This document shows positions 7,929 to 15,397 of a DNA stretch of 18,215 nucleotides, in pieces. The translations under genes were made by a program, and so were the position numbers. Source of the stretch: Frankiales bacterium (GTDB lineage Bacteria > Actinomycetota > Actinomycetes > Mycobacteriales > SCTD01); assembly GCA_025464695.1 (NCBI GenBank), contig JAODNQ010000194.1, positions 1 to 18,215 of the forward strand, written 5' to 3'. Numbering within the stretch: the stretch's first letter is position 1; every line of letters starts with the position of its first letter. The notes beneath the pieces were generated by a model, which had not been told where the DNA came from, made no database searches, and saw only the letters and a program-made list of their open reading frames with translations.

Positions 7929-8581
7929 TGTCGACCGTCCCCGCTGCGCTGCTGCTGCTGGCCGACTCCCGGCTGCCCGCCGGCGCGCACGCGCACAGTG
8001 GAGGAGTCGCCGCGGCCGTCGACGCCGGGCGGCTGCGCGGGCTGCCCGAGCTCGAGGGGTTCCTGCGCGGCCGGCTGCAGACGGTCGGGCGCACGTCGGC
8101 GGCCGCTGCTGCCGCCGCCGCCCGCCTTGCTGCAAGGGGGGACGGCTTCGACGCGCTCGAGCAGGAGGTCGACGCGCGGACGCCGTCACCGGCTGCGCGG
8201 GACGCGTCCAGGGCGCAGGGACGGGGCCTCGCCCGCGCCGTGCACGCCCTCTGGCCGCACCCCTGCCTCGCGCTCCTGCCCGCCCGGCCGCACCTGTCGA
8301 CCGCGCAGGGCGCCGCTGCCGTGGCGGCCGGCGCGGGGGCGCCGGAGGCCGCGCAGCTCGCCGCCCTCGGTTCGGTGACCGGACCGGCCTCCGCGGCGCT
8401 GCGCCTGCTCGGCCTCGACCCGCTGCGCGTGGCCGCCCTGCTCGCCTCGCTCGCCCCCGCCGTCGACGACGTGGCCGCCGCCGCCCTGCTGTCCCCCGAC
8501 CTCCCGGCCTGCTCCGCACCCGGGCTGGACCTGCTCGCGCAGGCCCACCAGCGCATGGAGGTGCGTCTCTTTGCATCGTGA
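7928..8581 (+). CDS. ureF: Urease accessory protein UreF
   Basis: This 217-residue, all-helical chaperone works with UreD and UreG to deliver nickel and CO2 to the urease active site. In mechanistic terms it acts on the GTPase step of UreG. Family features are the N-terminal [19 protein letters not shown] (residues 8-26) and the C-terminal [13 protein letters not shown]. The middle is Ala-rich and poorly conserved, as usual in the family. The ATG starts on the last base of the ureC stop, and the 3' end overlaps ureG by 11 bases. Confidence 0.92.
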   Translation: MSTVPAALLLLADSRLPAGAHAHSGGVAAAVDAGRLRGLPELEGFLRGRLQTVGRTSAAAAAAAARLAARGDGFDALEQEVDARTPSPAARDASRAQGRGLARAVHALWPHPCLALLPARPHLSTAQGAAAVAAGAGAPEAAQLAALGSVTGPASAALRLLGLDPLRVAALLASLAPAVDDVAAAALLSPDLPACSAPGLDLLAQAHQRMEVRLFAS

Positions 8582-9251
8582 CCACGTGGCCCTCGAGGCC
8601 TGGAGCGGCGGCAGCACCCGGCCCGCTGCGGTCGGCCGCGCGTTCCGGGTCGGCGTCGGCGGGCCGGTCGGCAGCGGCAAGACCGCTCTCGTGGCGGCCC
8701 TGTGCCGCAGCCTGGCCGGGGAGCTCGCGCTCGCCGTCGTCACCAACGACATCTACACGACGGAGGACGCCGACTTCCTCCGTCGCTCCGGGGCGATCGC
8801 ACCCGAACGGGTCGCCGCCGTCGAGACCGGCTGCTGCCCGCACACCGCGGTCCGGGACGACATCACGGCGAACCTCGACGCGGTCGAGGACCTCGAGGTG
8901 CGCTTCGACCCGCTGGACCTGGTGCTCGTGGAGTCGGGCGGCGACAACCTGACGATGACGTTCAGCCGCGGGCTGGTCGACGTGCAGATGTTCGTGCTCG
9001 ACGTCGCGGGCGGGGACAAGGTCCCCCGCAAGGGCGGCCCCGGCGTCACGACGTCGGACCTGCTGGTCGTGAACAAGACCGACCTCGCGCCCATGGTCGG
9101 CGCCGACCTCGGGGTCATGGCGTCGGACGCGGAGCGGGTGCGGCGCGGCGCGCCCGTGCTGTTCACCAGCCTCACGGAGCAGCCGGGTGCGCCCGACGTC
9201 GGCGCGTGGCTGCTGGAGGCCCGGCGGGACTGGCTCGCGACCCCGAGGTGA
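8571..9251 (+). CDS. ureG: Urease accessory GTPase UreG
   Basis: This 226-residue SIMIBI-class GTPase drives nickel transfer to urease. The P-loop is GPVGSGKT (31-38). The nickel-binding Cys-Pro-His motif is at 89-91 (ETGCCPH), and ESGGDNL and the guanine-specificity NKTD follow. I use the TTG at 8571: GGAGGT at 8557-8562 lies 8 bases before it, and residues HRDH match the start of other actinobacterial UreG. A GTG at 8586 is the alternative. The N-terminus has only two His, so it lacks the long His-rich nickel store found in some UreG. The stop overlaps ureD (GTGA). Confidence 0.95.
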   Translation: MHRDHVALEAWSGGSTRPAAVGRAFRVGVGGPVGSGKTALVAALCRSLAGELALAVVTNDIYTTEDADFLRRSGAIAPERVAAVETGCCPHTAVRDDITANLDAVEDLEVRFDPLDLVLVESGGDNLTMTFSRGLVDVQMFVLDVAGGDKVPRKGGPGVTTSDLLVVNKTDLAPMVGADLGVMASDAERVRRGAPVLFTSLTEQPGAPDVGAWLLEARRDWLATPR

Positions 9252-10003
9252 GCCTGACCGGGGCGGCGCACGCCGTCGCCCAGCAGGACGGGGCGCGGCT
9301 GCGCTGGACGACGCTCAGGTCGCAGGTGCCCTTCTCGCTCCGTCCGACGGCGGGCGGCCTGACGCTCGTCGCGTCCGCCTTCGGGCCGCTCGGGGGCGAC
9401 CGCACCCGGGTCCGCGTCGAGCTGGGTCCGGGCGTGGAGGCGACCGTGGGCAGCGCGGGTGCGCAGGTGGCCCAGCCGGGCGTGCACGACGCCGTGTCGC
9501 ACGCCGCGGTGGTGCTCTCGGTCGCGCCGGGCGCGCGGCTGTCGTGGCGCCCGGAGCCCGTCGTCGTCACCGAGGGCGCGCACCACGTGCAGGACCTCGA
9601 CGTCACGCTCGAGGACGGCGCGGAAGCCCTGCTCGTCGAGACGGCCGTGCTCGGCCGCACCGGCCAGGGCCCCGGCCGGCTCACGACGCGGTGGCGGGTC
9701 ACTCACGCCGGCTCGCCCCTGCTCGCGAGCGACCTCGACGTCGGCCCGGGTGCGCCGGACGGGTGGGACGCGGGCGCGGTGCTGGGCGGCGCGCGCGTGC
9801 TCGTCAGCGCCCTCGCGGTCGGCCGGGGGCTGCCGGAGGAGGCGCTGCGCGTGGCCGGCGGCGAGGTGCTGCGCCTCGCCGGGCCCGGCCTGCTCCTCAC
9901 GTGGCAGGGCGACGACCCCGTGGCCGCCCGCCGCGCTGTGGCCGCCTTTGCGCGGTCTGTCCGGACCGACCGGACCGCCTCCGCCCGGGCCTTCCCTCCG
10001 TAA
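9248..10003 (+). CDS. ureD: Urease accessory protein UreD (UreH)
   Basis: This 251-residue beta-rich scaffold binds apo-urease and recruits UreF and UreG. Conserved stretches are GPLGGD (46-51), the WRPEPVV strand, and a later GR-containing strand ([17 protein letters not shown]). It is slightly shorter than many UreD proteins (about 270-300 residues). The GTG at 9248 sits on the ureG stop. It is the last urease gene; a separate promoter region and urtA follow after 85 bases. No ureE is present, so this is the six-gene actinobacterial form of the cluster. Confidence 0.92.
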   Translation: MSLTGAAHAVAQQDGARLRWTTLRSQVPFSLRPTAGGLTLVASAFGPLGGDRTRVRVELGPGVEATVGSAGAQVAQPGVHDAVSHAAVVLSVAPGARLSWRPEPVVVTEGAHHVQDLDVTLEDGAEALLVETAVLGRTGQGPGRLTTRWRVTHAGSPLLASDLDVGPGAPDGWDAGAVLGGARVLVSALAVGRGLPEEALRVAGGEVLRLAGPGLLLTWQGDDPVAARRAVAAFARSVRTDRTASARAFPP

Positions 10004-10045
10004 CAGACGGGACCCGGGACCGCAACGCGGCGTCCCTACGGTCCC
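10000..10045 (+). promoter_or_regulatory. GlnR-like site and -10 box of urtA
   Basis: GTAAC (10000-10004), six bases, GACCC, six bases, GCAAC (10022-10026) follow the GlnR half-site spacing; the middle half-site is poor. TACGGT at 10037-10042 fits a TANNNT -10 box, with transcription expected near 10049. The site would then centre about 36 bases upstream, where an activator would sit. A 7-bp inverted repeat (GGGACCG at 10016-10022 and CGGTCCC at 10039-10045) overlaps it. GTAAC begins within the last bases of ureD. Confidence 0.45.
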
Positions 10046-10088
10046 GACCAGCGCCCAGCAGTGAGCAGGGCCGACTCGGAGGTGCGGA

Positions 10089-11384
10089 TTGATCCGGCAC
10101 AGGAGAGGCATCGCCGTCACGGCGCTCACCGCGGCGTTGGCGCTCAGCGCGACCGCCTGCGGGAGCGACAGCACCGACACCGCGGAGACGACGGCGGCGA
10201 CCGGAGGCGGCAGCAGCAGTGCTGCCGGAGGCACCGTGAAGGTGGGGCTGGTGCGCTCGCTCAGCGGCGCCCTCGCCATCAGCGAGACGGCGGTGCGCGA
10301 CTCCGAGCTCCTCGCCATCAAGGAGGTCAACGCGTCGGGCGGGCTGCTCGGCAAGCAGATCCAGCCGATCGTCGAGGACGGCGAGACCAAGCCCGAGGTG
10401 TTCGCCCAGAAGGCGGAGAAGCTGCTGAGCCAGGACAAGGTCGCGGTGCTGTTCGGCGGCTGGAGCTCCTCGAGCCGCAAGGCCATGAAGCCGGTGGTCG
10501 AGGGGAAGAACGCGCTGCTGTTCTACCCGGTGCAGTACGAGGGCCTCGAGGCGTCGCCGAACATCTTCTACACGGGCGCGACGACGAACCAGCAGATCGT
10601 CCCGGCCCTCGACTACATGAAGAAGAAGGGCCTGAAGAAGGTCTTCCTGGCCGGGTCCGACTACGTGTTCCCGCGCACGGCCAACAAGATCATCAAGGCC
10701 TACGCGGCCGCGAACGGCATGACGATCGTCGGCGAGGAGTACATCCCGCTCGAGGAGGCCAACGCGCAGGGGATCGCGGCCAAGGTGCTCGCCGCCAAGC
10801 CGCAGGTCGTGTTCAACACCCTCAACGGCGACGCCAACGTGTCCTTCTTCAAGGAGCTCAAGGCGGCCGGCAACACCCCGGCGAAGATCCAGACCATCTC
10901 GGTCTCGATCGCCGAGGAGGAGGTCGCCGGCGTCGGTGTCGACAACCTCGCCGGCCACCTCGTGTCGTGGAACTACTACCAGACCACCGACACCCCGAAG
11001 AACCCCGCGTACGTCGCCGCCTACCAGAAGGAGTACGGCGCGGACCGCCACACCGACGACCCGATCGAGGCCGGCTACAACTCGGTCTACATCTGGGCGG
11101 CCGCGGTCAAGAAGGCCGGCACGTTCGACGTCCCGGCTGTCATCGCGGCGGCCAACGGGCTCACCCTCGAGACGCCCGAGGGGACGCTCCGGGTCCACCC
11201 GAAGAACCACCACGTCTACAAGACCGCGCGGATCGGCGAGGTCCAGCCGGACGGGCTCATCAAGGAGATCGACGGCTCGGGCACGCCGCTCGAGCCCGAC
11301 CCCTGCCTGGACGGCGCGGCCTACCCGTGGGCCAAGGGCCTGGCCACCGGCGAGGCGCGCAAGGAGTGCGACGCGGTCGCCTGA
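10089..11384 (+). CDS. urtA: Urea ABC transporter substrate-binding lipoprotein
   Basis: This 431-residue type I periplasmic-binding-fold lipoprotein captures urea outside the membrane. The start is a TTG, with GGAGGT at 10078-10083 five bases before it. A signal peptide (RHRR, then a hydrophobic stretch) ends at the lipobox Cys C24, followed by an acidic Thr/Ser/Gly-rich linker (25-47). The mature domain opens with VKVGLVRSLSGALAISE, the hallmark of the UrtA branch rather than amino-acid binding proteins, and keeps FGGWSSSSRKA and FYPVQYEG. Two Cys near the end (C406, C427) could pair. It is the first gene of urtABCDE, and a strong stem-loop follows it. Confidence 0.95.
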   Translation: MIRHRRGIAVTALTAALALSATACGSDSTDTAETTAATGGGSSSAAGGTVKVGLVRSLSGALAISETAVRDSELLAIKEVNASGGLLGKQIQPIVEDGETKPEVFAQKAEKLLSQDKVAVLFGGWSSSSRKAMKPVVEGKNALLFYPVQYEGLEASPNIFYTGATTNQQIVPALDYMKKKGLKKVFLAGSDYVFPRTANKIIKAYAAANGMTIVGEEYIPLEEANAQGIAAKVLAAKPQVVFNTLNGDANVSFFKELKAAGNTPAKIQTISVSIAEEEVAGVGVDNLAGHLVSWNYYQTTDTPKNPAYVAAYQKEYGADRHTDDPIEAGYNSVYIWAAAVKKAGTFDVPAVIAAANGLTLETPEGTLRVHPKNHHVYKTARIGEVQPDGLIKEIDGSGTPLEPDPCLDGAAYPWAKGLATGEARKECDAVA

Positions 11385-11391
11385 CCCGTCC

Positions 11392-11423
11392 CGTCCCCGG
11401 CAGCCGTCGTGCTGCCGGGGACG
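11392..11423 (+). terminator. Perfect 13-bp stem-loop between urtA and urtB
   Basis: CGTCCCCGGCAGC (11392-11404) pairs without mismatch with GCTGCCGGGGACG (11411-11423) around a six-base loop, eight bases after the urtA stop. No T-run follows, so it is not a standard intrinsic terminator. Such hairpins after binding-protein genes commonly act as partial terminators or protect the upstream mRNA, giving more binding protein than membrane parts. Effect inferred, structure seen. Confidence 0.7.
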
Positions 11424-11471
11424 CCGCACGGCCGCCCTGAACGAGCCCGCGAGGACGAAGGAGAGACACCC

Positions 11472-12368
11472 GTGGAGACGCTCCTCGGCAACCTGTACAT
11501 CGGGGGGACGCTGGCCTCGATCTTCCTGCTGGTGGGCCTCGGCCTGACCTTCACCTTCGGGCAGATGGGCGTCATCAACCTGGCCCACGGCGAGTTCATC
11601 ATGGCGGGGGCCTACGTCCCCTACGTGCTGCAGACCGGTGCGCTGGAGGGCCACGACGGCACCGCCGTCCTCGTCGCGCTGCCCGTGGCGTTCCTCGTCG
11701 CCGGCCTGCTCGGCGTCCTGCTGGACCGGCTGCTGCTGCGACGCATGTACGCCCGGCCGCTCGACACCCTGCTCGCCACCTTCGGCGTGAGCCTGGTGCT
11801 GCAGCAGCTCGCCCGCGACCTGTTCTCGGCCAACAACAAGAACGTCACCACGCCCTCGTTCCTGCGGGGCCAGTCGCGCGTCCTGGGGGTCAGCCTCTCG
11901 CACACCCGGCTGTTCATCATCGCCCTGGTGGTGCTGACGATGGTCGCCGTCTGGGCCTTCATGACGCGCTCCGCCTCCGGCCGCCGGATGCGCGCCGTCG
12001 TGCAGAACCGCGACCTCGCCGCGGTCAGCGGTCTGCCGACGTCGAGGGTCGACGCGACCACGTTCTTCCTCGGCTCCGGCCTGGCCGGCGTCGCCGGGGT
12101 GGCCGTCTCCCTCATCGGGCCGGTGGGCACCGGCACCGGCACGGCCTACGTGCTGTCCGCCTTCCTGGTCGTCATCGTGGGCGGGCTCGGCGGCCTGCGC
12201 GGCGCCGTCGTGGCCGCCGTCGTCCTCGGCATGATCAACGCCTTCGTCGAGCACTACACGTCGTCCACCATCGGGCGGGCCGCCGTCTTCGGCTTCGTGA
12301 TCCTGTTCCTGCAGTTCCGGCCCAACGGCGTCGCGACGCTGCGCACCCGCGGCCTGGTGACGACGTGA
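11472..12368 (+). CDS. urtB: Urea ABC transporter permease UrtB
   Basis: A 298-residue LivH-type inner-membrane permease with about eight membrane segments. FTFGQMGVINLAHGEFIMAG near residues 28-47 is the family's signature in the first segments. The loop GRRMRAVVQNRDLAAVSGL (about 174-192) is the region that docks on the ATPases. The protein is of the short type without the N-terminal extracytoplasmic extension found in some proteobacterial UrtB. The GTG at 11472 has AAGGAGAG (11457-11464) seven bases ahead. The stop overlaps urtC (GTGA). Confidence 0.93.
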   Translation: METLLGNLYIGGTLASIFLLVGLGLTFTFGQMGVINLAHGEFIMAGAYVPYVLQTGALEGHDGTAVLVALPVAFLVAGLLGVLLDRLLLRRMYARPLDTLLATFGVSLVLQQLARDLFSANNKNVTTPSFLRGQSRVLGVSLSHTRLFIIALVVLTMVAVWAFMTRSASGRRMRAVVQNRDLAAVSGLPTSRVDATTFFLGSGLAGVAGVAVSLIGPVGTGTGTAYVLSAFLVVIVGGLGGLRGAVVAAVVLGMINAFVEHYTSSTIGRAAVFGFVILFLQFRPNGVATLRTRGLVTT

Positions 12369-13513
12369 CGACCCTCGACGACGCGCCCGCCACGACGTCG
12401 GCACCGGCGGTGCCGCGGCCGACCCGCACGCCGCTCTCGTGGCTGGCTCCCGGCACCGACAGCCCGTGGCCCGGCCGCGCCGCCCTGCTCGGCTTCGCGC
12501 TGCTGCTGCTGGTGTGGCCCGACGTCGTCGGCGACCCGAGCGCGGTGCGGCAGTGGGCGGAGTGGCTCTGCTACGCGATGATCGCCGTCGGCCTCGACAT
12601 CGCCTGGGGCTACGGCGGGATGCTCGCCCTCGGGCAGGGCCTGTTCTTCGGGCTCGGTGCCTACGCGATGGGGATGCACCTGTCGCTCGAGCAGGTCGAC
12701 GACGGCGAGCTGCCCTCGTTCATGACCCTCTACGGCGACGCCACCAGCCTGCCGCTGCTGTGGCGGCCCTTCCAGGGCTTCTGGACCACGGCGCTGCTGG
12801 CGGTGCTGGTGCCGATGGCGCTCGCCGGCCTGCTCGGGATGCTGGTGTTCCGGCGCCGCATCCGGGGGCCGTTCTTCGCCCTGCTCACCCAGGCGACGGC
12901 GGTCATCTTCGTGCTCGTCGTGGTCGGCAACCTGAAGCTGACCGCCGGCTCGAACGGGCTGACCGGCTTCGCGACCGTCTTCGGGCGCAACCGCTACGAC
13001 CCCGCCACCGACGTGTGGCTGTTCCGGGTCGCCAGCGTCGCCCTGCTCGCGGTCCTCGTCCTGGCCATGGCGCTGGTGCGCAGCCGCTTCGGCAAGCTGC
13101 TCCAGGCGACCCGCGACAGCGAGGACCGCGTCCGCTACCTGGGCTACGACCCCGCCGTCGTGAAGACGATCGGCTTCGTCGTCGCGGCGGGGACGGCCGG
13201 GCTCGCCGGGGCGGTGAGCGCCCCCGTCTTCGGCCTGGTCGCCCCGACGCAGTTCGACGTCGTGCCGTCGCTGCTGATGGTCTGCTGGGTCGCCGTGGGC
13301 GGGCGCGGCACCCTCTGGGGCGCCGTCCTCGGCGCGCTGCTCGTCAACTGGCTGCGCGTGAAGATCAGCGCGGAGCGGCCGGACGACTGGCAGTACGCGC
13401 AGGGTGCGCTCTTCGTCCTGGTGCTCGCCGTCGCGCCCGGCGGCATCGCCGGCCTGCTGCGGTCGGGGGTCCAGCGCGTGCGAGCCCGCGGGCGGACGGG
13501 GGTGGCGGCGTGA
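12365..13513 (+). CDS. urtC: Urea ABC transporter permease UrtC
   Basis: This 382-residue LivM-type permease forms the channel with UrtB. A polar, Pro/Thr-rich cytoplasmic head (1-35) is followed by about nine membrane segments. GYGGMLALGQGLFFGLGAY after the second segment and the ATPase-docking loop ATRDSEDRVRYLGYDP (about 242-257) are the family landmarks. The segment EQVDDGELPSF with a long loop between segments 3 and 4 is usual for UrtC compared with LivM. The start and stop both form GTGA overlaps with urtB and urtD, so the components are translationally coupled. Confidence 0.93.
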   Translation: MTTLDDAPATTSAPAVPRPTRTPLSWLAPGTDSPWPGRAALLGFALLLLVWPDVVGDPSAVRQWAEWLCYAMIAVGLDIAWGYGGMLALGQGLFFGLGAYAMGMHLSLEQVDDGELPSFMTLYGDATSLPLLWRPFQGFWTTALLAVLVPMALAGLLGMLVFRRRIRGPFFALLTQATAVIFVLVVVGNLKLTAGSNGLTGFATVFGRNRYDPATDVWLFRVASVALLAVLVLAMALVRSRFGKLLQATRDSEDRVRYLGYDPAVVKTIGFVVAAGTAGLAGAVSAPVFGLVAPTQFDVVPSLLMVCWVAVGGRGTLWGAVLGALLVNWLRVKISAERPDDWQYAQGALFVLVLAVAPGGIAGLLRSGVQRVRARGRTGVAA

Positions 13514-14283
13514 CGGCGCTCGAGGTCCGCGGGCTCTCGGTCGAGTTCGACGGCTTCTCCGCACTGTCCGGTGTCGACCTGACCGTGCAGCCGGGCGAGC
13601 TGCGCTTCCTCATCGGCCCCAACGGCGCGGGCAAGACGACGCTCATCGACTGCATCACCGGCCTCACCCGGCCGACCAGCGGACAGGTGCTGTTCGACGG
13701 GCAGCGGATCACCGGCCGCAAGGAGCACCAGCTGGTCCGCCTGGGCATCGGGCGCAGCTTCCAGACGCCGACCGTGTTCGAGAAGCTGTCGGTGCTCGAC
13801 AACCTCGACCTCGCGGAGTCGTTCCGCCGCTCCCTCCCGGCGCTGCTGCTCACCCGACGTCGGGGGACCAGCGACCTCGCGGCCGCCACCCTCGAGCGGG
13901 TCGGGCTGACCGGCTCGGCCCGGCGGCTGGCCGGCGAGCTCAGCCACGGGCAGAAGCAGTGGCTGGAGATCGGGATGCTCCTGGTGCAGCAGCCGCGGCT
14001 GCTGCTGCTCGACGAGCCGGTGGCGGGCATGAGCCCGCAGGAGCGGCTCGACACGGGGGAGCTGCTGCACGAGCTCGCGGCCGACCACACCGTCGTCGTC
14101 GTCGAGCACGACATGGCGTTCCTGCGGCGCTTCGCGCACACCGTCACCGTGCTGCACGAGGGCAAGGTGCTCTCGGAGGGCAGCGTCGAGCAGGTGCAGG
14201 CCGACCCGCTGGTGCGCGAGGTCTACCTCGGACGCTCCCGCGACGAGCGCAGCGGCGCCGTGCCGCAGGCGGTGGACGCATGA
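13510..14283 (+). CDS. urtD: Urea ABC transporter ATPase UrtD
   Basis: This 257-residue cytoplasmic ATPase of the LivG type energises UrtB/C. Walker A is GPNGAGKTT (36-44), the Q-loop Gln is Q85, the ABC signature is LSHGQ (144-148), Walker B is LLLLDEP (164-170), and the switch His lies in VVEHDM. LSHGQ instead of LSGGQ is the usual UrtD variant. The gene starts inside the urtC stop and ends inside the urtE start (ATGA). With UrtE it forms the heterodimeric motor. Confidence 0.95.
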   Translation: MTALEVRGLSVEFDGFSALSGVDLTVQPGELRFLIGPNGAGKTTLIDCITGLTRPTSGQVLFDGQRITGRKEHQLVRLGIGRSFQTPTVFEKLSVLDNLDLAESFRRSLPALLLTRRRGTSDLAAATLERVGLTGSARRLAGELSHGQKQWLEIGMLLVQQPRLLLLDEPVAGMSPQERLDTGELLHELAADHTVVVVEHDMAFLRRFAHTVTVLHEGKVLSEGSVEQVQADPLVREVYLGRSRDERSGAVPQAVDA

Positions 14284-14978
14284 GGCTCGTGGTCGAGGAC
14301 CTGCACGTGGCCTACGGGCGCACCGAGGTCGTGCACGGGGTGAGCCTCGACGTGCCCGAGGGCAGCCTGACGTGCCTCATGGGCCGCAACGGCGTCGGCA
14401 AGTCCACGCTGCTGAACGCGGTCCTCGGGCTGCTGCCCGTCAAGCAGGGGAGCCTGCGCTTCGGCGACACAGACCTCCTGCGGCTGTCGGCGCCGCAGCG
14501 CGCTCGGGCGGGCATCGGCTACGTGCCGCAGGGCCACGCCGTGTTCCCGCACCTCAGCGTGAAGGAGAACCTCCAGGTCGTGCAGGAGCGCCAGCGAGGC
14601 CTGGACCCGTCCGCGGTGGACGAGGCGCTCGACGTGTTCCCCGCACTGCGCGCCCTGCTGGGACGCCCCGCCGGGCTCCTGTCCGGCGGGCAGGCCAAGC
14701 AGCTCGCCATCGCGCGGGCCCTCGTGCCGCGGCCGACCCTGCTGGTGCTGGACGAGCCGACCGAGGGCATCCAGCCGTCGATCATCCTCGAGATCGAGGA
14801 CGCGATCGCGGCGCTGCACCGCGACCGGGGGATGTCGATCCTGCTCGTGGAGCAGTACGTCGAGTTCGCCCTGCGCCTGGCCCAGCGGTACGCCGTCATG
14901 GAGGGCGGGACGATCAGCCACGCCGGCGACACCGCCGACGTCGACCTGTCCACCTTCAGCGAGCTGCTCGCGGTCTGA
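14280..14978 (+). CDS. urtE: Urea ABC transporter ATPase UrtE
   Basis: This 232-residue LivF-type ATPase partners UrtD. Walker A is GRNGVGKST (35-43), the Q-loop is in YVPQGH (Q84), the signature is LSGGQ (134-138), Walker B is LLVLDEP (154-160), followed by TEGIQPSI, typical for UrtE. The switch region reads LLVEQYVEFAL; as in other UrtE/LivF proteins Gln stands where most ABC ATPases have His. It is the last transporter gene. The next gene starts 20 bases later with its own -10 box. Confidence 0.95.
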   Translation: MRLVVEDLHVAYGRTEVVHGVSLDVPEGSLTCLMGRNGVGKSTLLNAVLGLLPVKQGSLRFGDTDLLRLSAPQRARAGIGYVPQGHAVFPHLSVKENLQVVQERQRGLDPSAVDEALDVFPALRALLGRPAGLLSGGQAKQLAIARALVPRPTLLVLDEPTEGIQPSIILEIEDAIAALHRDRGMSILLVEQYVEFALRLAQRYAVMEGGTISHAGDTADVDLSTFSELLAV

Positions 14979-14985
14979 GGAGCCC

Positions 14986-14998
14986 TAGTGTGCGCCGC
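14986..14998 (+). promoter_or_regulatory. Leaderless-type -10 box of the Nudix gene
   Basis: TAGTGT (14986-14991) is followed by exactly 7 bases and then ATG at 14999, the layout of a leaderless promoter. There is no ribosome site of fit quality near this ATG. The box lets the Nudix/unknown pair be made when the urea block is off. Confidence 0.5.
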
Positions 14999-15397
14999 AT
15001 GGTCCGGCCGGGTGTCGAGCGCAGGGGTGTGGTGGGCGCGGCGCTGGTGCGGGACGGCCGGGTGCTGGCGAGCCGCCGCACGGGACCGCCCTCGCTGGCG
15101 GGCCTGTGGGAGTTCCCGGGCGGGAAGGTCGAGCCGGGCGAGAGCGACGTCGAGGCGCTGGTCCGCGAGCTGCGCGAGGAGCTCGGGGTCGAGGCCGAGG
15201 TCGGCGTCCGGCTGGGCGGGGACGTGCCGGTCGGCGACGCCCTCGTGCTGCGCGTCTACCTGTGCACCGCCGTCGGGGAGCCGTCGCTGGTGGACCACGA
15301 CGCGCACCGCTGGCTGACGTCGGCGGAGCTGGACGACGTGCCGTGGATCCCGGTCGACGCCCCGGTGGTCGAGCTGCTGCGGGGGCTGCTGCGGTGA
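14999..15397 (+). CDS. MutT-like Nudix hydrolase
   Basis: A 132-residue Nudix enzyme. The full Nudix box is at 42-64 (GKVEPGE, then RELREELGV): the Gly, Glu, REL and EE metal-binding residues are all present. LWEFPGG before the box and a short single-domain form place it with MutT/NudG-type hydrolases that clean oxidised or modified (d)NTPs such as 8-oxo-dGTP or 5-methyl-dCTP; which one cannot be decided. ATG 14999 is used; GTG at 14990 is in frame but lies in the -10 box. The stop overlaps the next gene (GTGA). It has no evident link with urea metabolism and is likely a separate unit. Confidence 0.88.
   Translation: MVRPGVERRGVVGAALVRDGRVLASRRTGPPSLAGLWEFPGGKVEPGESDVEALVRELREELGVEAEVGVRLGGDVPVGDALVLRVYLCTAVGEPSLVDHDAHRWLTSAELDDVPWIPVDAPVVELLRGLLR

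Noticed and set aside
6672..8843. A 723-codon minus-strand open frame over ureC, ureF and ureG
   Set aside because: It is a mirror of conserved urease genes caused by GC bias, with no recognisable domain.
10016..10045. 7-bp inverted repeat after ureD as a terminator
   Set aside because: The 16-base loop is large, there is no T-run, and it overlaps the urtA -10 box, so an operator or chance is more likely.
9897..12404. A long minus-strand open frame antisense to urtA and urtB
   Set aside because: The plus strand encodes well-conserved transporter genes here. The antisense product is Asp/Arg/Gly repeats without any domain.
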